Shown: positions 1 through 8,609, numbered from the stretch's first letter. The stretch is 64,000 nucleotides of DNA from an uncultured Sulfitobacter sp. (GCA_947502265.1 CANMZB010000008.1:124001-188000), one strand, 5' to 3'. The notes: a model not told the origin generated them from the letters alone. Translations and numbers: made by a program.

Positions 1-750
1 TGTCATGGTGAAGGAGCGAAAAGCGCTGTTGGCACCGATGCGCGCGAACATATGCGTCACGGCGTGGCGTTCATGGTCGCGCCCCTGTGCGCGGACGTGG
101 TGGAATGACGCGGTGTCGGCCACCTCAACTTCCAGCACATTATTGAAACGCGCCGCCGCCGGACCATTTTCCAGAAGGGTCATTTCCGCGCCCGGATCCA
201 GCTTAATGCAACTATGCAAGATCGCATCGGAAGTATTTGATTCATGACGATAAATCAAATTTACCGGCTTTGACGGTTTGCCCGTCACATGGATCAGAAC
301 ACCATCGGTCGCAAAGGCTGTGTTAAGCGCAGCCAAGGGGCGCGCCACCGGCGTCTGGCCGCGCTCTTCGAGCACGCCATAAAGGTTCTTGGCCCAATGC
401 AAATCGCTCTGCGCCGCTTCCAGCCGCTCGATTGTGATCCCCTCAAGGCTAAGGTCGTCGGAGGCTGCGGCATCGAAAATGCCATCCACAAAGACGATCT
501 TCAGGCGGTCCGTCTCGTCGAACATTATCGTTTCGTCGTTGACTAGCACGGCAGCCTCGGGCGCGGCGAGCTGCGTCAGCGCGTCCGGACGGGTGTATTT
601 CCAATATTCATCGCGCCGTGTCGGCAGGCCCATCGCGCGCAGGCGCGCAAGCGCACTCTCGCGCGCAGGTCTGGCCCATGGTGCATCCGGCATCGCCAGC
701 GAGGTAATCATCGCTTCGGTCGGATCGGTATTTGTTGCTGTCCGGGCCAT
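1..750 (-). CDS. sufD: SufD, Fe-S cluster assembly scaffold subunit (3' part beyond window)
   Basis: Partial: about 250 N-terminal residues are read on the minus strand before the window ends. The sequence begins MARTATNTDPTEAM and carries the SufD-type N-terminal helical region (RRDEYWKYTRP, about residues 45-55) followed by the start of the beta-helical SufBD core. SufD joins SufB and SufC in the SufBC2D complex that builds Fe-S clusters in the cytoplasm. Its ATG overlaps the sufC stop by one base (TAATG), so translation is probably coupled. Being downstream of sufB and sufC in the same operon supports the call. The C-terminus, with the residues that contact SufB, cannot be assessed. Confidence 0.93.
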   Translation of the reverse strand, partial: MARTATNTDPTEAMITSLAMPDAPWARPARESALARLRAMGLPTRRDEYWKYTRPDALTQLAAPEAAVLVNDETIMFDETDRLKIVFVDGIFDAAASDDLSLEGITIERLEAAQSDLHWAKNLYGVLEERGQTPVARPLAALNTAFATDGVLIHVTGKPSKPVNLIYRHESNTSDAILHSCIKLDPGAEMTLLENGPAAARFNNVLEVEVADTASFHHVRAQGRDHERHAVTHMFARIGANSAFRSFTMT

Positions 751-1505
751 TATGCCACCTCGGCAAGAATATCTGTGTAACCGTTGTTCTCGACTTCGAG
801 CGCTAACTCGGGACCGCCGGTTTTGACGATGCGACCGTCCGCCATGATGTGCACAAAGTCGGGTTTGATGTGGTCAAGCAGACGCTGGTAGTGGGTGATC
901 ACCAGAAAACCACGGCCCTCGGAACGCAGCGCATTCACGCCTTCGGCAACCAGCTTCATCGCGTCCACATCCAGACCGGAATCGGTCTCGTCGAGGATGC
1001 ACATTTTTGGCTCCAGCATCGCCATCTGAAGGATTTCATTGCGCTTTTTCTCGCCGCCGGAAAAGCCCATGTTAACCGGACGTTTCAACATGTCCGCGTC
1101 AATTTTCAATTCTTTTGCTCGCGCCCGTACGGTTTTAAGGAACTCGGCCGCAGACATTTCATCCTCGCCGCGCGCCTTGCGCTGTGCGTTCACCGCGGTG
1201 CGCAGAAAGGTCATATTGCCCACGCCGGGAATTTCGACTGGGTACTGGAACGCCAGAAACAGGCCCGCCGCCGCGCGCTCTTCGGGCTCCATCTCCAAAA
1301 GGTCGATCCCCTCCAACTCGGCAGAGCCGCCGGTGACCTCATAGCCGCCCTTGCCCGACAGGACATAGGATAGCGTCGATTTGCCCGAACCATTCGGCCC
1401 CATGACGGCGTGGACCGTGCCGGCTTCGATCTCAAGATCAACGCCTTTGAGGATCTGCTTGTCTTCGTCTTCGAGTTTGACCGCGAGGTCTTTGATGCTC
1501 AGCAT
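750..1505 (-). CDS. sufC: SufC, Fe-S cluster assembly ATPase
   Basis: A 251-residue ABC-type ATPase that powers the SufBCD scaffold. Walker A is GPNGSGKST near residue 34, the signature is FSGGEKKR and Walker B is CILDETDSGLD; the short switch-His motif (VITHYQR) is also present. The ATG at 1505 is preferred over the in-frame ATG at 1523, because AAGGAG lies 8 bases upstream of 1505 and would overlap the earlier start. Length and motif order match the family. It is the penultimate gene seen in the suf operon, 14 bases after the pyruvyl transferase-like gene, and overlaps sufD. Confidence 0.97.
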   Translation of the reverse strand: MLSIKDLAVKLEDEDKQILKGVDLEIEAGTVHAVMGPNGSGKSTLSYVLSGKGGYEVTGGSAELEGIDLLEMEPEERAAAGLFLAFQYPVEIPGVGNMTFLRTAVNAQRKARGEDEMSAAEFLKTVRARAKELKIDADMLKRPVNMGFSGGEKKRNEILQMAMLEPKMCILDETDSGLDVDAMKLVAEGVNALRSEGRGFLVITHYQRLLDHIKPDFVHIMADGRIVKTGGPELALEVENNGYTDILAEVA

Positions 1506-1519
1506 GGAAATGCTCCTTT

Positions 1520-2356
1520 TCAATGGGTTGGCGTCCGCTCGGGGGCGCCGTTTGGGCGCAATGCGCCTGATTTCAATCGTTTGGGAAAGCTGGCGTGCAG
1601 GGCGTCGCGCGCGTCTGCAATCCCGTCTTGATAGGGGATCGGGCCGCCGCGTGCGGCGCCGTTGATTTCGTCAAAACGCAGCGGCGCTTTCATGTCGCTG
1701 CGTCCGACGGAGGCCGCATAATCGAGATATTTCAGCCATGACTGGCCCACGGGATCGATCCATGTATTCGACACGCCGTAGGCATCCGCCACAATCAACC
1801 CGTGCAGCGAAGAGGCGAAAACATGCGCACAGGTCGCGATCCGGTGACACACGTCCGACGCATCGCCGCGCGGATCGATCAGCACAAACGCCGGATCAGA
1901 GGCGACCAAAGCATGCAATTCAACGTCCTCCATCAATGTGTAATGCGGCACGATGCCGATCCGGTCCTGTTGCGCGCCGTCAAACGGCAGCGCCTCGTTA
2001 ATCAAAAGCCCCGGATCGCCAAACCGCCGTTCGGGCCGTTTGACCAAGGCCGCCGTGACCGGGCCGCGCAGCAGCGCCAGATCCACGTTCTCCAGAAAGT
2101 CATGCCCGAAAACAGGACGGATAAGCCCTGTTCCCCAGACACAAACCTTTTCGCCCTCGCGGGGCTCTTTGTGGCTACGTTTGACGACCTGCAACATAGA
2201 TCCGATCGCAAACATATCCGCCTTGCGCGGCCCCGCATGTTCGACCACGCGACCGGACATATACCCGACGATCAAAGGATTGATCGCATCGCCGAAATTC
2301 GGCTCCGCTTTCCACCAATGCAGGCAGAGCGGCGAGAGGGTCACATCATGTATCAT
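1520..2356 (-). CDS. Polysaccharide pyruvyl transferase family protein inside the suf operon
   Basis: A 278-residue protein with the N-terminal pattern LHWWKAEPNFGDAINPLI typical of ExoV/CsaB-like polysaccharide pyruvyl transferases, and a later segment FASSLHGLIVADAYG that matches the conserved SLHG motif of the family. Such enzymes transfer pyruvate from phosphoenolpyruvate to sugars of exopolysaccharide or cell-wall polymers. The ATG at 2356 has no Shine-Dalgarno sequence but overlaps the stop of a 19-codon ORF (TGATG), suggesting reinitiation. Its place between sufB and sufC is odd, since no Fe-S role is known for this family. The acceptor substrate cannot be inferred. Confidence 0.8.
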   Translation of the reverse strand: MIHDVTLSPLCLHWWKAEPNFGDAINPLIVGYMSGRVVEHAGPRKADMFAIGSMLQVVKRSHKEPREGEKVCVWGTGLIRPVFGHDFLENVDLALLRGPVTAALVKRPERRFGDPGLLINEALPFDGAQQDRIGIVPHYTLMEDVELHALVASDPAFVLIDPRGDASDVCHRIATCAHVFASSLHGLIVADAYGVSNTWIDPVGQSWLKYLDYAASVGRSDMKAPLRFDEINGAARGGPIPYQDGIADARDALHASFPKRLKSGALRPNGAPERTPTH

Positions 2357-2415
2357 CAGATTGATGAAACCGCGCCGCCAAAGGTTGACGCCATCGTGGT
2401 GGTCGTGACGATCAT
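2356..2415 (-). CDS. Possible 19-residue coupling ORF
   Basis: A short ORF reading MIVTTTTMASTFGGAVSSI. It has an AAAGGA sequence 8 bases before its ATG, that ATG overlaps the stop of the upstream small membrane-protein gene (ATGA), and its own stop overlaps the start of the pyruvyl transferase-like gene (TGATG). It may be a translational bridge with no function as a peptide. It could also reflect an old frameshift near the 5' end of the downstream gene. Confidence 0.35.
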   Translation of the reverse strand: MIVTTTTMASTFGGAVSSI

Positions 2416-2597
2416 GATTTGCGTCCTTTAAAATATCTGATTGCCAACCCGACAAGCAGATAAAACACCGTAAAGATGGCTGTATTGAGCAAAACCACCT
2501 GCCACCCCTCGCCCTCTTCCATGCCAAAGCGGAACACGCCGCTCAGCAAGGCGAAAAGCAGGGCAGCAACGCCCGTTTCCTTTAGCAGCCTTGGCAT
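2412..2597 (-). CDS. Small two-segment membrane protein of the suf operon
   Basis: A 61-residue protein starting [15 protein letters not shown]. Two hydrophobic stretches (about residues 8-22 and 35-54) are separated by a charged acidic loop (MEEGEGW) and followed by a basic tail (RYFKGRKS), as in a small inner-membrane hairpin protein. Its ATG overlaps the sufB stop (TAATG), so it is probably translated with sufB. I do not recognise a family. Rhodobacterales suf operons often contain small uncharacterised genes between sufB and sufC, and this looks like one of them. Confidence 0.7.
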   Translation of the reverse strand: MPRLLKETGVAALLFALLSGVFRFGMEEGEGWQVVLLNTAIFTVFYLLVGLAIRYFKGRKS

Positions 2598-4117
2598 TAA
2601 CCCACGGAGCCTTCCAGAGAGATCGCCACAAGCGCCTGTGCTTCCATCGCGAATTCCATCGGCAGCGCTTGCAATACGTCCTTGCAAAAGCCGTTCACGA
2701 CCAGGGCAACCGCCTCTTCTTCGTCCATCCCGCGCGAGCGGCAATAGAACAGCTGGTCATCATCTACTTTGGATGTCGTCGCCTCATGTTCAACCCGCGA
2801 GGAATTGTTGCGCACCTCTATATACGGCACCGTATGTGCGCCGCATTTATCACCGATAAGCAGGCTGTCACATTGGGTATAGTTACGCGATTCCTTCGCC
2901 TTGGGATGCATTGAGACAAGCCCGCGATAGGTGTTTTGCGCCCTGCCCGCGCTGATCCCCTTGGAGACGATCCGCGATTTCGTGCGTTTACCCAAATGCA
3001 CCATCTTGGTGCCGGTATCTGCCTGCTGCATGTTGTTGGCGATGGCGATGGAGTAAAACTCGCCCTGCGAGTCATCACCGCGCAGAATGCAGCTCGGGTA
3101 TTTCCACGTCACCGCAGAACCGGTTTCGACCTGCGTCCACATCACCTTGGCACGGTCACCACGGCAATCCGCGCGCTTGGTCACAAAGTTGTAAATGCCG
3201 CCCTTGCCGTTTTCATCACCGGGATACCAGTTCTGCACGGTGGAATACTTCACCTCCGCATCTTCTTCGATGATGATCTCGACAACCGCCGCGTGCAGCT
3301 GTGCTTCGTCACGCTGCGGTGCCGTACACCCCTCAAGATAGGACACATAGCTGCCTTTGTCGGCGATGATCAGCGTTCGTTCGAACTGTCCGGTGTTTTC
3401 CGCGTTGATGCGGAAATACGTAGACAGCTCCATCGGACAGCGCACACCCGGCGGGACGTAAACGAACGACCCGTCCGAGAATACGGCGGAATTCAGCGTC
3501 GCATAGAAATTGTCCGAGACCGGAACAACCGTGCCAAGGTATTTCTTCACTAATTCAGGATGATCACGGATCGCCTCCGAGATCGAGCAGAAGATCACAC
3601 CGGCCTTCAACAACTCCGCCTGAAATGTGGTCCCGACAGAGACGGAATCGAACACCGCATCCACGGCCACGCGGCGCGGCTCCTCGGACATTTCCTCGGC
3701 ACCTTCAACCCCCGCAAGGATTGCCTGCTCCTTCAATGGAATGCCAAGCTTTTTGTAGGTTTCCAAAAGCTTGGGGTCCACATCGTCCAAAGACTTCGGT
3801 TTGACCGCCATGCTTTTGGGGCGTGCATAGTAATACAGTTCCTGAAAGTCAATTTCAGGATAATCCACCATCGCCCAATCCGGCTCTTTCTTGGTGAGCC
3901 AGCGCTCGTAAGCTTCCAGCCGCCAGTCGGTCATCCACTGCGGCTCTTCGTTCTTCTTCGAGATCAGCTTCACGATATCGGGCGACAAGCCCAAGGGCGC
4001 ATAGTCCATCTCGATGTCTGTGGACCAGCCATGCTTGTAGGCGCCGCCCACCTCGCGCACCGCATCTACCGTTTCCTGATCGACACCGTCTTTTACGATT
4101 GTGTTATCCACGCTCAT
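2597..4117 (-). CDS. sufB: SufB, Fe-S cluster assembly scaffold
   Basis: A 506-residue SufB beginning [11 protein letters not shown]. The body contains the strongly conserved [20 protein letters not shown] region, the [19 protein letters not shown] block, the segment [16 protein letters not shown] and the C-terminal [20 protein letters not shown] region. These are signatures of the catalytic scaffold that receives sulfur and, with SufC and SufD, assembles [4Fe-4S] clusters. Length is normal for alphaproteobacterial SufB. It follows the cysteine desulfurase gene after a 24-base gap and overlaps the next small gene by one base. Confidence 0.98.
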   Translation of the reverse strand: MSVDNTIVKDGVDQETVDAVREVGGAYKHGWSTDIEMDYAPLGLSPDIVKLISKKNEEPQWMTDWRLEAYERWLTKKEPDWAMVDYPEIDFQELYYYARPKSMAVKPKSLDDVDPKLLETYKKLGIPLKEQAILAGVEGAEEMSEEPRRVAVDAVFDSVSVGTTFQAELLKAGVIFCSISEAIRDHPELVKKYLGTVVPVSDNFYATLNSAVFSDGSFVYVPPGVRCPMELSTYFRINAENTGQFERTLIIADKGSYVSYLEGCTAPQRDEAQLHAAVVEIIIEEDAEVKYSTVQNWYPGDENGKGGIYNFVTKRADCRGDRAKVMWTQVETGSAVTWKYPSCILRGDDSQGEFYSIAIANNMQQADTGTKMVHLGKRTKSRIVSKGISAGRAQNTYRGLVSMHPKAKESRNYTQCDSLLIGDKCGAHTVPYIEVRNNSSRVEHEATTSKVDDDQLFYCRSRGMDEEEAVALVVNGFCKDVLQALPMEFAMEAQALVAISLEGSVG

Positions 4118-4141
4118 GTTCCTCTTTGCATCAGGGCCGCT

Positions 4142-5242
4142 TTACGCTGCCCGCTTCTCGTGTTTATTGAATTTTGCGGCCCAGCTTTGCGTAAAGCGGC
4201 GCACATCATCCTCAGTAGTCTCAAGCCCGAGCGACACCCGAATGGCACAGGCCGCGTCTTGCTCATTGTATCCCATCGCGGTCAACACCTTGCTGGCCTT
4301 GACCTTGCCCGACGAACAGGCAGAGCCGGCCGATATCGCAAAACCTGCCAGATCCATCTGCATCACCTGCGTCTCGCCTTTCCAGCCGGGCGTAAGCATC
4401 AGCGATGTATTGGGCAGACGCGCGGCAGCTTTCCCGACAAAAATAGTCTTCTTTGAGACAGCCGCAATAGCGTTTTCTAGAATATTTCTAAACTGAGCCA
4501 CTTCGTCCCACCTTCCTGCGGCCACATCGCGCCCGGCCGCCTGCGCCGCCGCACCGAATCCGGCGATTCCAATCACGTTTTCCGTACCGGAGCGCCGCCC
4601 CATTTCCTGTCCGCCGCCACGCAACATTGGCGCGGGATCGTCGGACGTAAAGTTGATGAGCGCGCCCACGCCTTTGGGCCCGCCCAGCTTGTGCGCCGAT
4701 AGAATGGCATAGGACGGGGTCACAGCCTCATAGAGAACGGGCAACTTGCCAGCAACTTGTGTGATGTCACACAGCACCGAATACCCCTCGCCACTGCCTG
4801 CGACCCTCTTGGAGGGCCGCAAAATCCCTGTCTCGCTGTTGGCGGCCGAAACCGCGACCAGAGCGCCTTGCGCCAGATCGGCTTCGGCTCCGGTGACATG
4901 TCCGTCCCGGTCGTAAAGACCCGACACATCGATATCGCCCCACACCGAAACACAATCATGCTCCGTTGGCAAAGCTGCGAATGTCCCGCCGTGCCGGTCT
5001 TTTTGCGCGACAGCCATTGCTGCGGCCTCGGTTGCACCGCTCGTAAAAACCACCTGCGTAGCTTTGCACCCGACCAGTTCCGCCACCTGCGCGCGCGCGC
5101 GCTCAACCAGCATCTTAGCCGTGCGCCCTTCCGCATGGACCGACGACGGATTGCCGGTTACATCCATCGCGTCCAGCATCGCCATGCGTGCCTCCGCCCG
5201 CAAAGGGGTGGTCGCATTATGATCAAGGTAGACCCTGCTCAT
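4142..5242 (-). CDS. Cysteine desulfurase (NifS/IscS-like, class V aminotransferase)
   Basis: A 366-residue PLP enzyme that takes sulfur from cysteine for Fe-S cluster assembly. The N-terminus YLDHNATTPL, the PLP lysine in LSAHKLGGPKG and the persulfide cysteine in SAGSACSSGKV are all visible. The short insertion-free active-site Cys loop is typical of group I (NifS/IscS) enzymes, not group II SufS. It lies between iscR and sufB on the same strand, as in Rhodobacterales suf operons, where the operon usually also carries a separate sufS further downstream. That part lies outside this window, so no specific symbol is given. Confidence 0.93.
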   Translation of the reverse strand: MSRVYLDHNATTPLRAEARMAMLDAMDVTGNPSSVHAEGRTAKMLVERARAQVAELVGCKATQVVFTSGATEAAAMAVAQKDRHGGTFAALPTEHDCVSVWGDIDVSGLYDRDGHVTGAEADLAQGALVAVSAANSETGILRPSKRVAGSGEGYSVLCDITQVAGKLPVLYEAVTPSYAILSAHKLGGPKGVGALINFTSDDPAPMLRGGGQEMGRRSGTENVIGIAGFGAAAQAAGRDVAAGRWDEVAQFRNILENAIAAVSKKTIFVGKAAARLPNTSLMLTPGWKGETQVMQMDLAGFAISAGSACSSGKVKASKVLTAMGYNEQDAACAIRVSLGLETTEDDVRRFTQSWAAKFNKHEKRAA

Positions 5243-5276
5243 TTCTTTTGGCCTAAAATATCCATAACCCGCCCTC

Positions 5277-5735
5277 TCACTCGTCCACGACGGCGAAAAG
5301 GATGGGAACCGCCGGACAGGGGGTCAACTCGTTAGACACAACATCAGAAAGCCGCGTCTGGTGCAAAAACACATAGACATGCGCGCTCAGCCCCTGCCAC
5401 AGCCGGTTGGTGAGCGATTGCGCGCGGCTTCCCGATGCGCCGCCCGAGGCACCCGCGCCTTTGTGCATCGCATCCACCGTCTCGTCCACAGCGCGCAGAA
5501 CATCGACCACGCGGATGTCGTTGGCAGATCGCGCAAGACGGTATCCGCCACCAGGCCCACGCACAGAACTGACCAGTTCCGCGCGCCGCAGCTTCACAAA
5601 AAGCTGTTCCAGATATGGCAGCGAGATTTGCTGACGTTCGGAAATATCACCCAGTGAGACAAGCGTATTTTCTGGCTGAAGGGCGATATCGGCCAGCGCG
5701 ACCATGGCATAACGCCCTTTTGTCGACAGCTTCAT
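5277..5735 (-). CDS. iscR: IscR-type Rrf2 transcriptional regulator with one cysteine
   Basis: A 152-residue Rrf2-family winged-helix regulator: MKLSTKGRYAMVAL at the N-terminus, recognition-helix region ISLPYLEQLFVKLRRAEL and wing VRGPGGGYRLAR. It heads the suf operon and presumably represses or activates it according to Fe-S status. The classical three-cysteine cluster-binding loop of IscR (around residues 92-104) is absent; that stretch reads DAMHKGAGASGGASG. The only cysteine is near the C-terminus (ELTPCPAV). R. sphaeroides IscR has been reported to bind a cluster with a single cysteine, so this is probably the same subtype. Confidence 0.92.
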   Translation of the reverse strand: MKLSTKGRYAMVALADIALQPENTLVSLGDISERQQISLPYLEQLFVKLRRAELVSSVRGPGGGYRLARSANDIRVVDVLRAVDETVDAMHKGAGASGGASGSRAQSLTNRLWQGLSAHVYVFLHQTRLSDVVSNELTPCPAVPILFAVVDE

Positions 5736-5832
5736 TGCAACTCCTTTACAGCCGGGGCGGTCTTTTGTTTGACGCGCGCGGCCTTAATGCCTATCTCGGC
5801 TAAGTGCTGTCCACCTGATGTGGATGCCCGAG

Positions 5833-5849
5833 TTTAGAAACGTTCTAAG
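5833..5849. promoter_or_regulatory. Irr/ICE-like palindrome upstream of iscR
   Basis: TTTAGAA-ACG-TTCTAAG: two 7-base arms around a 3-base spacer, of which 6 pairs are perfectly complementary. It resembles the iron control element (consensus recalled as TTTAGAA-N3-TTCTAAA) bound by Irr in alphaproteobacteria. It lies about 100 bases upstream of iscR and about 60 bases upstream of the divergent hydrolase gene, so it could serve either promoter. No promoter was mapped. Confidence 0.6.
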
Positions 5850-5911
5850 GTGCCTGACGGAATTCGTCAAGAATTACATCCGCCCTTTTGAACTTGCAAG
5901 AGAGTATGCCC

Positions 5912-6565
5912 ATGCCCGAGGTCATTTTCCCCGGCCCCGAAGGCCGCCTTGAAGGCCGTTACCATCCCCAAAAAGAGCGTGATGCGCCGATCGCCATCGT
6001 GCTGCACCCCCACCCCCAATTCGGCGGGACAATGAATCACAAGGTTGTCTACAATCTTCACTACGCCTTTTACAGAATGGGCTTTACCGTTCTGCGGTTC
6101 AATTTCCGTGGCGTTGGCCGCTCACAGGGTGAATATGATCAAGGGATAGGCGAGCTGTCCGACGCGGCTTCCGCGCTCGACTACCTGCAATCTATGAACA
6201 ATAACTCCAAGCACTGTTGGGTCGCGGGCTTCAGTTTCGGCGCATGGATCGGGATGCAGCTTTTGATGCGCCGCCCCGAAATCACCGGATTTATCTCGGT
6301 GGCCCCCCCCGCCAACATGTATGATTTCAGCTTCCTCGCGCCCTGCCCGGCCTCCGGCCTGATCATCAACGGCACAGGCGACCGCGTGGCGCCGCCGGCG
6401 GATACGGTCAACCTGGTGAACAAGCTGCACGAGCAAAAAGGCATTACCATCACCCATCAGGAAGTTGAAGGCGCGGGCCACTTCTTTGAAGAGCCGCACA
6501 TGGACACTCTGATCGATTCCACAACTGAATACGTCCGCCGTCGCCTGACAGAAAACACCCGCTGA
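5912..6565 (+). CDS. Alpha/beta hydrolase (dienelactone hydrolase-like, function unknown)
   Basis: A 217-residue alpha/beta hydrolase. The N-terminus MPEVIFPGPEGRLEGRYHP is followed by an oxyanion-hole-type HPHPQFGGTMNHK segment, the nucleophile elbow GFSFGAW with serine in G-x-S-x-G, an acid region NGTGDRVAPP and a terminal histidine in GAGHFFEE, so the catalytic triad is complete. The ATG at 5912 is chosen because AAGAGAG lies 7 bases upstream; an in-frame ATG at 5906 is too close to it. The stop overlaps the next gene (TGATG), placing it in a three-gene unit with a small hypothetical protein and an HD hydrolase. The substrate is unknown. Confidence 0.85.
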   Translation: MPEVIFPGPEGRLEGRYHPQKERDAPIAIVLHPHPQFGGTMNHKVVYNLHYAFYRMGFTVLRFNFRGVGRSQGEYDQGIGELSDAASALDYLQSMNNNSKHCWVAGFSFGAWIGMQLLMRRPEITGFISVAPPANMYDFSFLAPCPASGLIINGTGDRVAPPADTVNLVNKLHEQKGITITHQEVEGAGHFFEEPHMDTLIDSTTEYVRRRLTENTR

Positions 6566-6804
6566 TGGCGGACGAATCAGTCATTGCAATGGCCAACAAA
6601 CTGGCCGAAGAGTGCCTCGCCGTTCAGAAAGAGACCGGCGAGGACCGTTTGTTCATGCAGGTGGGCGACGTTCTGGGCGCGTCTTCGCAAACCCTCGAAG
6701 AGGCGTTCCTTACGGCGATCCGCACCCGTATGGCCGAACAGAATGGCCGTAAGTTTCTGGCCAACAAGCTGCGCACGCACCGCGCAGCGGCCAAAGACGG
6801 ATGA
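6565..6804 (+). CDS. Conserved small hypothetical protein
   Basis: A 79-residue, probably soluble helical protein with sequence such as MADESVIAMANKLAEECLAV at the start and a basic C-terminal end (KFLANKLRTHRAAAKDG). It has no membrane segment, signal peptide or recognised domain. Start and stop both overlap neighbours (TGATG with the hydrolase before it and ATGA with the HD gene after it), which argues strongly that it is translated. I do not recognise its family; it may be a small partner of one of the flanking hydrolases, but that is a guess from context only. Confidence 0.7.
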   Translation: MADESVIAMANKLAEECLAVQKETGEDRLFMQVGDVLGASSQTLEEAFLTAIRTRMAEQNGRKFLANKLRTHRAAAKDG

Positions 6805-7394
6805 GCCCGCGCCTCGACCGCCAGATCGCTTTTCTCAACGAGGCCGACAAGCTCAAGACCGTGATCCGCGCCACCGAATTGTGTGATAACTCGCGCTACG
6901 AAAATTCGGCGGAGCATTCGTGGCATCTGACGCTTTATGCATTGGTACTGGCGGATCAGGCCGGCGCGGACGTAGACATCACCCGCGTGATCAAAATGCT
7001 GATCCTTCATGATCTGGTCGAGATTGACGCCGGTGATACCCCCATCTTTGGCACCTATGACGCACAAGCGACGGCTACCGAAGAGAAACGCGCAGCCGAC
7101 CGTATATTTGGACTTCTTCCTAATGACTTGCGCGACGATCTTCGTGCCATTTGGGAGGAGTTCGAAGCCGCACAATCCGCTTCCGCACAGTTCGCCAAAT
7201 CGTTAGACCGCTTTCAACCCCCAATGCAAAATCTGCAATCTGGCGGCGGCAGCTGGATCAAGTACAACGTGACCGAGCAGATGATCGCCGACCGGGTGGG
7301 CCGTAAAATTGCCATCGGCGCACCGGAACTATGGGGCTATGCGCGCAGAAGGATCGCTGCGTTCTTTGCGCGACGACCGCCCTCCACGCGCTGA
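6801..7394 (+). CDS. HD-domain phosphohydrolase (YfbR/HDDC2-like nucleotidase)
   Basis: A 197-residue HD-superfamily protein. Metal-binding residues are visible in order: H in AEHSWHLTLYA (about residue 33), the HD pair in LILHDLVEIDAGD (about residues 68-69) and a distal aspartate in AKSLDRFQP (about residue 135). This arrangement is that of the HD_3 group, which includes the dNMP 5'-nucleotidase YfbR and HDDC2. It is therefore probably a cytoplasmic nucleotidase or phosphohydrolase. It overlaps the preceding small gene by ATGA and is the last gene of the unit, with a convergent radical SAM gene 10 bases away. Confidence 0.85.
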   Translation: MSPRLDRQIAFLNEADKLKTVIRATELCDNSRYENSAEHSWHLTLYALVLADQAGADVDITRVIKMLILHDLVEIDAGDTPIFGTYDAQATATEEKRAADRIFGLLPNDLRDDLRAIWEEFEAAQSASAQFAKSLDRFQPPMQNLQSGGGSWIKYNVTEQMIADRVGRKIAIGAPELWGYARRRIAAFFARRPPSTR

Positions 7395-7404
7395 ATTGTG
7401 CCGT

Positions 7405-8430
7405 CTAAACCCCCGCCAGAACAGGTTTTTTCTGCATCTCTTTTGACGCAATCCTTTTGAAATGACGGCAATCCTTGCACTGCGAGGCTGGTACCTGCGT
7501 CTCGACATTCATAAGTTGCGTACGGTTGGGTGCCATCCGTGCGCCCCAGACATCTTCGACTGCTTCGGTAAGCAAGTTGCCGACAACCATGTTCTTTTCA
7601 GTTACCGCCGTACACGGATAAACATCACCATTGTAGTTTATGATCATGATTTCAAAAGGCATTCTGCAAAGATTGCACACCTGCGGAAGACGCGGATCAA
7701 GGGTGACCGGACCGAGATCAGGATGGTGGCGATTAGGCCATTTTTCTTCCAGATTCTCGGGTGGCGCGAACAGTTGCGGAACCGTTTTTAATAGATGCGT
7801 TTGAAAATCATCCGGACAAGACAGCTCTTTAAACCAGATCGAAACACCCATTTTCTCGGCGCGCCGGCGGGCTGCGGGCACCTGCTCTTCGTTATGACGG
7901 TTGACGTAATACGCCCAGATCAGGTGCGGTGTCTGCGACCCCAGCCGCTGCTTGGTTTTTTCAATATTTTCGAGATTTGCCAATGCCTTGGATACGTCTC
8001 CGTTACGACGGTAAGCTTCATAAGCTTCCTGTTTTACGCCGTCGATCGAAGCCAGCAATGACGTCAGTCCGGATTTCACCAATCGCTCAAGCTCTGCTTC
8101 ATCGAACAGTCTGACAGTCAGATTGCTGCTGATCATCGTGCGGATGCCTTCCTGATCCGCTTTTTCGATAAAAGTGTAGAGACTTTTATGCATAAACGGC
8201 TCGCCCCAGTTGAACAACTGAATCACCTTGGCATATGGCTTTATCTTATTGAAAATAGTATCAAAATTCAAATCAGAGATATATCCGCGTTGATGTAGGG
8301 GTATCGCACCGTTTCCCGTCGGGCAGTACGGGCATTTCAAATTGCAATGCGATGATATCTCTATGTTATACCACGCAGGCATAGGGACAGATGCTGGCTC
8401 GTATCTCATGGAAAATCTCTGTTTTGGCAT
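7405..8430 (-). CDS. Radical SAM/SPASM domain protein
   Basis: A 341-residue radical SAM enzyme. The CNLKCPYC motif (about residues 29-36) binds the SAM [4Fe-4S] cluster, and a C-terminal SPASM-like set follows: CNLCRMPFE, GDVYPCTAVTE and CKDCRHF, giving auxiliary-cluster cysteines. SPASM proteins modify peptides, proteins or small molecules. No precursor peptide gene or obvious partner is visible beside it, so the substrate is unknown. The start at 8430 has only a weak ribosome site; an ATG seven codons later (MRYEPASV) is a possible alternative. It converges on the HD gene and is divergent from icd. Confidence 0.82.
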   Translation of the reverse strand: MPKQRFSMRYEPASVPMPAWYNIEISSHCNLKCPYCPTGNGAIPLHQRGYISDLNFDTIFNKIKPYAKVIQLFNWGEPFMHKSLYTFIEKADQEGIRTMISSNLTVRLFDEAELERLVKSGLTSLLASIDGVKQEAYEAYRRNGDVSKALANLENIEKTKQRLGSQTPHLIWAYYVNRHNEEQVPAARRRAEKMGVSIWFKELSCPDDFQTHLLKTVPQLFAPPENLEEKWPNRHHPDLGPVTLDPRLPQVCNLCRMPFEIMIINYNGDVYPCTAVTEKNMVVGNLLTEAVEDVWGARMAPNRTQLMNVETQVPASQCKDCRHFKRIASKEMQKKPVLAGV

Positions 8431-8523
8431 TTTGACCAGCTATTACAAAACGTCACTGCAAAGGCAAATGCTTACACGACAAAACTGTCTGCGCGACACA
8501 ATGACTGCCCAACAGCATTTTCG

Positions 8524-8539
8524 GTATACAACCGTATAC
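8524..8539. promoter_or_regulatory. Paired GTATAC boxes upstream of icd
   Basis: Two copies of the self-complementary hexamer GTATAC lie at 8524-8529 and 8534-8539, separated by four bases and about 70 bases before the icd start. Such spacing could suit a dimeric regulator. The pattern is short and its function is not known. Confidence 0.25.
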
Positions 8540-8609
8540 TGACTTTTAAACCGGGCAGACTTACGCTAAACGCATGCCAAAGACCCCGTCACTATGCAAA
8601 GGAACTCAC

